Shown piece by piece: positions 5,974-9,544 of a DNA stretch of 9,544 nt (the first letter of the stretch is position 1; each line of letters opens with the position of its first letter). Position numbers and translations under genes: made by a program. A model generated the notes under the pieces. It was not told the DNA's origin. It worked only from the letters and a program-made list of their open reading frames with translations, and did not search any database. Origin of the DNA: CAYVQE01 sp964633205 (GTDB lineage: Bacteria > Myxococcota > B64-G9); assembly GCA_964633205.1 (NCBI GenBank), contig CAZWFN010000196.1:1-9544 (forward strand), given 5' to 3'.

Positions 5974-8214
5974 ATGATCCGGATTGCCGCCCTTTTCGCC
6001 CTGATGTCCCTGCTGCTGATTTCAGCGGGCTGTGATTCGAGCAGCCGGCCTGCCGGCTGTGACGCCGGCCAGACCGCCTGCTCGGGCGCCTGCGTGGACC
6101 TGTCCAGCGACCCGGACCACTGCGGCGCCTGCGGCGAAGCCTGCCAGGCCGGCGAAGCCTGCTCCGACGGCCAGTGCCTGGCGGAAGGCTGTCCGGACGG
6201 GCAGGCCGACTGCAGCGGCGCGTGCATCGACCTCGCCACCGACGCGGCCCACTGCGGCGCCTGTGACAACGCCTGCGCCACCGGGGCCAGCTGCGAGGCT
6301 GGCGCTTGCACCTGCCCGGCCGGCCAGACCGACTGCGGCGACGCCTGCGCCGACCTGACCAGCGACCCGACCCACTGCGGCGCCTGTGACAACGCCTGCG
6401 CGGCCGGGGCCGCCTGCGACTCCGGAGTGTGCACCTGCCCGGCCGGCCAGACCGACTGCGGCGACGCCTGCGCCGACCTGGACAGCAGCTCGGATCACTG
6501 CGGCGGCTGCGACAACGCCTGCCCGGCCGGGGCCAGCTGCGCCGCCGGCGTGTGCAACTGCCCGGCCGGCCAGGTGGCCTGCGCGGACGCCTGCGCCGAC
6601 CTGGCCTCCGACCCGGCCCACTGCGGTGCCTGCGACCGGACCTGCCCGGCCGGGGCGGACTGCGTCTCGGGCGTGTGCAGCTGCCCTGCCGGGCAGACCG
6701 ACTGCGGCGACGCTTGCGCCGACCTGGCCTCCGACATGGCCAACTGCGGCAGCTGCGGCAACGAATGCCCGTCCGACGGCACCTGTGACGCCGGGGTATG
6801 CACCTGCGGCGACGGACTGGTCAACTGCGGCGACGCCTGCGCCGACCTGTCGTCCAATCTGGAACACTGCGGCGACTGCGGCAACGAATGCCCCGCTCAC
6901 GCCGAGTGCCTCTCGGGCGTCTGCCAGTGCCCGGACGGCCAGACCGACTGCGGCGACGCCTGCGCCGATCTGAACGTGGACATGGACCACTGCGGCGCCT
7001 GCGACGCTGCCTGCGGGCTGGGCGGCACCTGCGCCGAGGGGGTGTGCACCTGCCCCGACGGCCAGGTCAACTGCGGCGACGTGTGCGCCGACCTGGCCTC
7101 CGATCCGGCCCACTGCGGCGACTGTGGCAACGACTGCCTGCTGGGCGCCGAGTGCCTGGCCGGCGTCTGCCAACCCTGCCCGGACGGCCAGGTGGACTGC
7201 GACGGGGTGTGCACCGACCTGCTGCTGGACCTGGAGAACTGCGGGCAGTGCGGCAACGCTTGCCCGGCCGGGGCCACCTGTGAGGCCGGGGCTTGCGTGT
7301 GCCCCGCCGGCGAGGTCGACTGCGGCGAGGTGTGCGCCGACCTGTCGAGCAACATGGACAACTGCGGGGCCTGCGGCGAAGAATGTCCGGCGGGCGCGGA
7401 TTGCATCTCGGGCGCCTGCCAGTGCCCGGCCGGCCTGGTCAACTGCGGCGACAGCTGCGCCAGCCTGGATGTGGACCCGCTCAACTGCGGTGCCTGCGGC
7501 AACGACTGCCCGGTCGGCGCTGCCTGCATCTCGGGCGTGTGCCAGTGTCCCGACGGCCAGGTGACCTGCGCCGGCCAGTGCGTCGATCTGGCCTCCGATC
7601 CGGACCACTGCGGCGACTGCGGCAACGACTGCGATCCAAACTTCGGGGTGTGCGACGCGGGCGGGTGCGGCTGCACCGCCGGGCTGAGCCCCTGCGGCGC
7701 CAACCACCGCTGCCGGGACCTGCTCAACGACCCCGAGCGCTGCGGCGCCTGCAACAACCGATGCGATCCCGATCAGTTCTGCGACGGCGGGGCCTGCGCC
7801 TGTCGCCCGGGACTGACCGACTGCGGCAACGGCTGCGTCGACCTGTTCAGCGACGTGCTGCACTGCGGCGCCTGCGACAACGAGTGCACCGAAGCCGAGG
7901 GAGAATTCTGCTACGACGGCGCCTGCAGCTTCAGCGACTGCGACGCCCATGATCCTCCGGCCGAGTTTTGCGATCCCGGCGAGCGGACTTGCGTGACGGT
8001 GGATTCCTTCCCCACCAACCCGCTGCACTGCGGCGGCTGCAACGAGGTCTGCGACCCGGAGCAGCTGTGCGTGGACGGCGGTTGCGAAGGCTTCGAGCTG
8101 GGCCTGGGCTGCGAGACCTGCCCTTGCGACTGGTGCGACCCCGACCAGCGGTGCTGCACCTACCCGGACAGCGCCATCGTCATCTGCATAGAAGGAGTGG
8201 ACCAATGCCCCTGA
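5974..8214 (+). CDS. giant cysteine-repeat lipoprotein (16 modules, Stig1/MXAN_6577-like)
   Basis: A 746-residue lipoprotein. Its signal ends with S-A-G-C (Cys20), followed by Asp at +2. Residues 29-655 are 15 tandem repeats of ~41 residues, each with eight Cys in the order C-x6-C-x3-C-x9-C-x2-C-x3-C-x5-C-x4-C. The core reads C-(A/V)-D-L-x-S-D-x-x-H-C-G-x-C. Repeats 13-15 have one- or two-residue insertions. Residues 656-746 form a divergent end module with NPLHCGGCNEVC and CETCPCDWC. I count 137 Cys and no Lys; Asp/Glu greatly exceed Arg. The repeat resembles the plant Stig1 motif and the myxobacterial MXAN_6577-like family (recalled, not searched). A disulfide-stapled rod is likely. The His before the fourth Cys is kept in many repeats, so metal binding is possible but unproven. 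Function unknown. Strong ribosome binding site; the next gene overlaps it by 10 nt. The long antisense frame here is a shadow. Confidence 0.9.
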   Translation: MIRIAALFALMSLLLISAGCDSSSRPAGCDAGQTACSGACVDLSSDPDHCGACGEACQAGEACSDGQCLAEGCPDGQADCSGACIDLATDAAHCGACDNACATGASCEAGACTCPAGQTDCGDACADLTSDPTHCGACDNACAAGAACDSGVCTCPAGQTDCGDACADLDSSSDHCGGCDNACPAGASCAAGVCNCPAGQVACADACADLASDPAHCGACDRTCPAGADCVSGVCSCPAGQTDCGDACADLASDMANCGSCGNECPSDGTCDAGVCTCGDGLVNCGDACADLSSNLEHCGDCGNECPAHAECLSGVCQCPDGQTDCGDACADLNVDMDHCGACDAACGLGGTCAEGVCTCPDGQVNCGDVCADLASDPAHCGDCGNDCLLGAECLAGVCQPCPDGQVDCDGVCTDLLLDLENCGQCGNACPAGATCEAGACVCPAGEVDCGEVCADLSSNMDNCGACGEECPAGADCISGACQCPAGLVNCGDSCASLDVDPLNCGACGNDCPVGAACISGVCQCPDGQVTCAGQCVDLASDPDHCGDCGNDCDPNFGVCDAGGCGCTAGLSPCGANHRCRDLLNDPERCGACNNRCDPDQFCDGGACACRPGLTDCGNGCVDLFSDVLHCGACDNECTEAEGEFCYDGACSFSDCDAHDPPAEFCDPGERTCVTVDSFPTNPLHCGGCNEVCDPEQLCVDGGCEGFELGLGCETCPCDWCDPDQRCCTYPDSAIVICIEGVDQCP
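6058..7938 (+). repeat. 15-copy ~123-bp tandem coding repeat
   Basis: Fifteen in-frame units, mostly 41 codons (123 bp), begin at 6058. Neighbouring units can be identical over long stretches: 6307-6357 and 6430-6480 match exactly over 51 bp at a 123-bp offset. This points to recent unequal crossing-over or gene conversion and to likely copy-number variation. Confidence 0.85.
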
Positions 8215-9544
8215 ACGAGACCCTGAAGAGCCACGGGGTCAGCCTGGCGATGGCCTGCGCCCTGCTGCTGGCCCTGGCAGCCGGCTGCTCGTCCTCCACC
8301 GGCGCCTGCCATGCGCCCAAGGTCCTGTGCAACGGCGAATGCGTGGACCTGCAGACCAACCAGGACCATTGCGGCAGCTGCGGCGAGGCCTGCGGCGCCA
8401 ACGGCAGCTGCGTGGCCGGTGACTGCCGGTGCGAACAGGTCACCTGCCCCGAGGGCGAGGTATTGTGCGAGGACGGCGAGTGCACCGCTTGCGTGGACCT
8501 GTCCAGCGACCCGGATCACTGCGGCGAGTGCGAGCGCGAGTGCGGCGCCAACGGCAGCTGCGAGTCGGGCCAGTGCCAGTGTGCCGCGCCCGACTGCGGC
8601 GCCGGCGAGGTGCGCTGCCCCGACGGCGAGTGCGAGATCTGCGCCGATCTGTCCAGCGACCTGGACAATTGCGGCGAGTGCGGCCACGAATGTGGCTCGG
8701 GCGCCGAGTGCATCTCGGGCGTGTGCCACTGCCCGGACGACACGGTCGACTGCGGCGACGCCTGCGCCGACCTGTCCTCGGACCCGCGCCACTGCGGGCA
8801 GTGCGACAACGACTGCCCGGACGGCGGCGAGTGCGTCTCGGGCGTATGCCACTGCCCGGACGACACGGTCGACTGCGGCGACGCCTGCGCCGACCTGTCG
8901 TCCGACCCGGAGCACTGCGGCCAATGCGGCGAAGACTGCCCGGCTGACGGCGAGTGCGTCTCGGGCGTGTGCCAATGCCCTGACGGGACGGTCGACTGCG
9001 GCGACGCCTGCGCCGACCTGAGCTCCGACGTGGAGAACTGCGGCAGCTGCGGCGACCGCTGCGACGTGTCCATCGGCGGCTGCGAATCGGGCACCTGCAC
9101 CTGCCCCGCTTCGCTGGTCATGTGCGGCCGGCGCTGCCGGGACCTGACCGCCGATCCGAATCACTGCGGCGGCTGCGGCGACGACTGCGGCGGCGACCAG
9201 GCCTGCATCTCGGGCGTGTGCACCTGCCGGCCGGGCCTGCAGGCCTGCGGCGGCCAGTGCGTCGACATCTCCTCCGACCCGCGCCACTGCGGCGGCTGCG
9301 ACGCACCCTGCCAAAACGTGTGCTTTGACGGCCAGTGCCTGGCGGACTGCCCCGGCGGGGTGGCCGACTGCGACCCCGACGGCGCTGCCTGCGTCCAGGA
9401 CTTCGACTTCAACCCGCTTCACTGCGGCGAGTGCAACGAGTCTTGCGACGCGGATCAGGTCTGCATCGAGGGCGAATGCCAGGACTTCGACCTGGGCCGC
9501 CAGTGCGACACCTGCCCGTGCGCCGACTGCCGTCCCCAGCAGCG
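8205..9544 (+). CDS. second cysteine-repeat lipoprotein, paralog (3' truncated by window end)
   Basis: The frame opens at ATG 8205 inside the end of the upstream gene (10-nt overlap) and has no stop up to the window edge, giving at least 446 codons. AAGGAG (8192-8197) lies 7 nt before the ATG. The signal ends L-A-A-G-C (Cys28). Eight repeats of the same eight-Cys type cover residues 35-381. Repeats 2 and 3 (76-125, 126-175) are a 50-residue, 10-Cys variant with C-x4-C-x6-C-x4-C-x2-C before the DL core; repeat 8 has a shortened C-x3-C spacing. A final divergent module from 382 ends in CDTCPCADC and matches the end of the upstream paralog, so the true C-terminus is probably near. The overlap and spacing argue for translational coupling and one transcript. 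Probably a surface lipoprotein acting alongside its paralog; role unknown. Confidence 0.88.
   Translation, partial: MPLNETLKSHGVSLAMACALLLALAAGCSSSTGACHAPKVLCNGECVDLQTNQDHCGSCGEACGANGSCVAGDCRCEQVTCPEGEVLCEDGECTACVDLSSDPDHCGECERECGANGSCESGQCQCAAPDCGAGEVRCPDGECEICADLSSDLDNCGECGHECGSGAECISGVCHCPDDTVDCGDACADLSSDPRHCGQCDNDCPDGGECVSGVCHCPDDTVDCGDACADLSSDPEHCGQCGEDCPADGECVSGVCQCPDGTVDCGDACADLSSDVENCGSCGDRCDVSIGGCESGTCTCPASLVMCGRRCRDLTADPNHCGGCGDDCGGDQACISGVCTCRPGLQACGGQCVDISSDPRHCGGCDAPCQNVCFDGQCLADCPGGVADCDPDGAACVQDFDFNPLHCGECNESCDADQVCIEGECQDFDLGRQCDTCPCADCRPQQ
8307..9347 (+). repeat. 8-copy tandem coding repeat in the second Cys-rich lipoprotein
   Basis: Units are mostly 41 codons; two adjacent units are 50 codons. 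Bases 8724-8776 and 8847-8899 are identical over 53 bp at a 123-bp offset. The array is related to the one at 6058-7938 but has its own subtype of units, so both genes come from a shared repeat stock with separate expansion. Confidence 0.85.

Noticed and set aside
4509..6434. Minus-strand open frame of 641 codons
   Set aside because: It covers the anti-sigma-like gene and runs into the Cys-repeat gene; Gln/Ala/Gly/Arg-rich composition fits a shadow of GC-rich coding DNA.
6022..8205. Minus-strand open frame of 727 codons opposite the Cys-repeat gene
   Set aside because: It mirrors the 123-bp repeat periodicity of the real gene and is low-complexity Ala/Val/Gly/His; it has no signal, motif or family. 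The plus strand has a signal peptide, lipobox and conserved Cys.
8160..9422. Minus-strand open frame of 420 codons opposite the second Cys-repeat gene
   Set aside because: Same artefact: GC-rich repeat DNA keeps the opposite frame open. The plus-strand frame is a clear paralog of the preceding gene.
5974..9544. CRISPR-like or non-coding satellite array, suggested by the regular 123-bp spacing
   Set aside because: The units are in-frame, encode conserved Cys spacing and differ at synonymous positions; there are no identical short repeats with unique spacers.

Overview
The window is very GC-rich, and almost every recognisable gene encodes an exported or envelope protein: three complete lipoproteins and a fourth cut by the window edge, one secreted Ig-like protein with two C-terminal hydrophobic segments, and an ECF sigma / FecR-type membrane regulator pair. 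Stig1-like eight-cysteine repeats, a beta-helix lipoprotein and a secreted protein ending in paired hydrophobic segments around a CPKVYDT loop are all typical of Myxococcota (former Deltaproteobacteria). I therefore infer a myxobacterium or relative, possibly an uncultured lineage. No phage, IS, CRISPR, tRNA or rRNA signal is visible.

Layout. (1) 1-572, + strand: C-terminal part of an unidentified Pro/Ala-rich acidic protein with a 96-bp in-frame tandem repeat. (2) 573-804: convergent gap with GC-rich hairpins. (3) 805-1113, - strand: small Cys-rich lipoprotein. (4) 1114-1448: divergent gap with one 20-bp dyad. (5) 1449-2687, + strand: secreted Ig-like protein. (6) 2688-2780: short convergent gap with a 13-bp hairpin. 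(7) 2781-3908, - strand: beta-helix lipoprotein. (8) 3909-4023: divergent promoter region with a GGTAAC-N23-GTTACC dyad. (9) 4024-5816, + strand: ECF sigma factor overlapped by 4 nt by a membrane anti-sigma-like protein with a FecR-like domain and an Ig-like domain. (10) 5817-5973: gap with weak terminator and promoter candidates. (11) 5974-8214 and 8205-9544 (runs off the end), + strand: two paralogous lipoproteins built from tandem 41-residue eight-Cys repeats, overlapping by 10 nt.

The most striking content is the Cys-repeat lipoprotein pair. The first has 137 cysteines in 746 residues and no lysine. Both end in a shared C-terminal module containing C-x-T-C-P-C-x-x-C that differs from the repeats. 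They sit just downstream of the sigma/anti-sigma-like pair, so an envelope-signalling unit controlling surface lipoproteins is a reasonable but untested inference. The function of the Cys-rich proteins is unknown.
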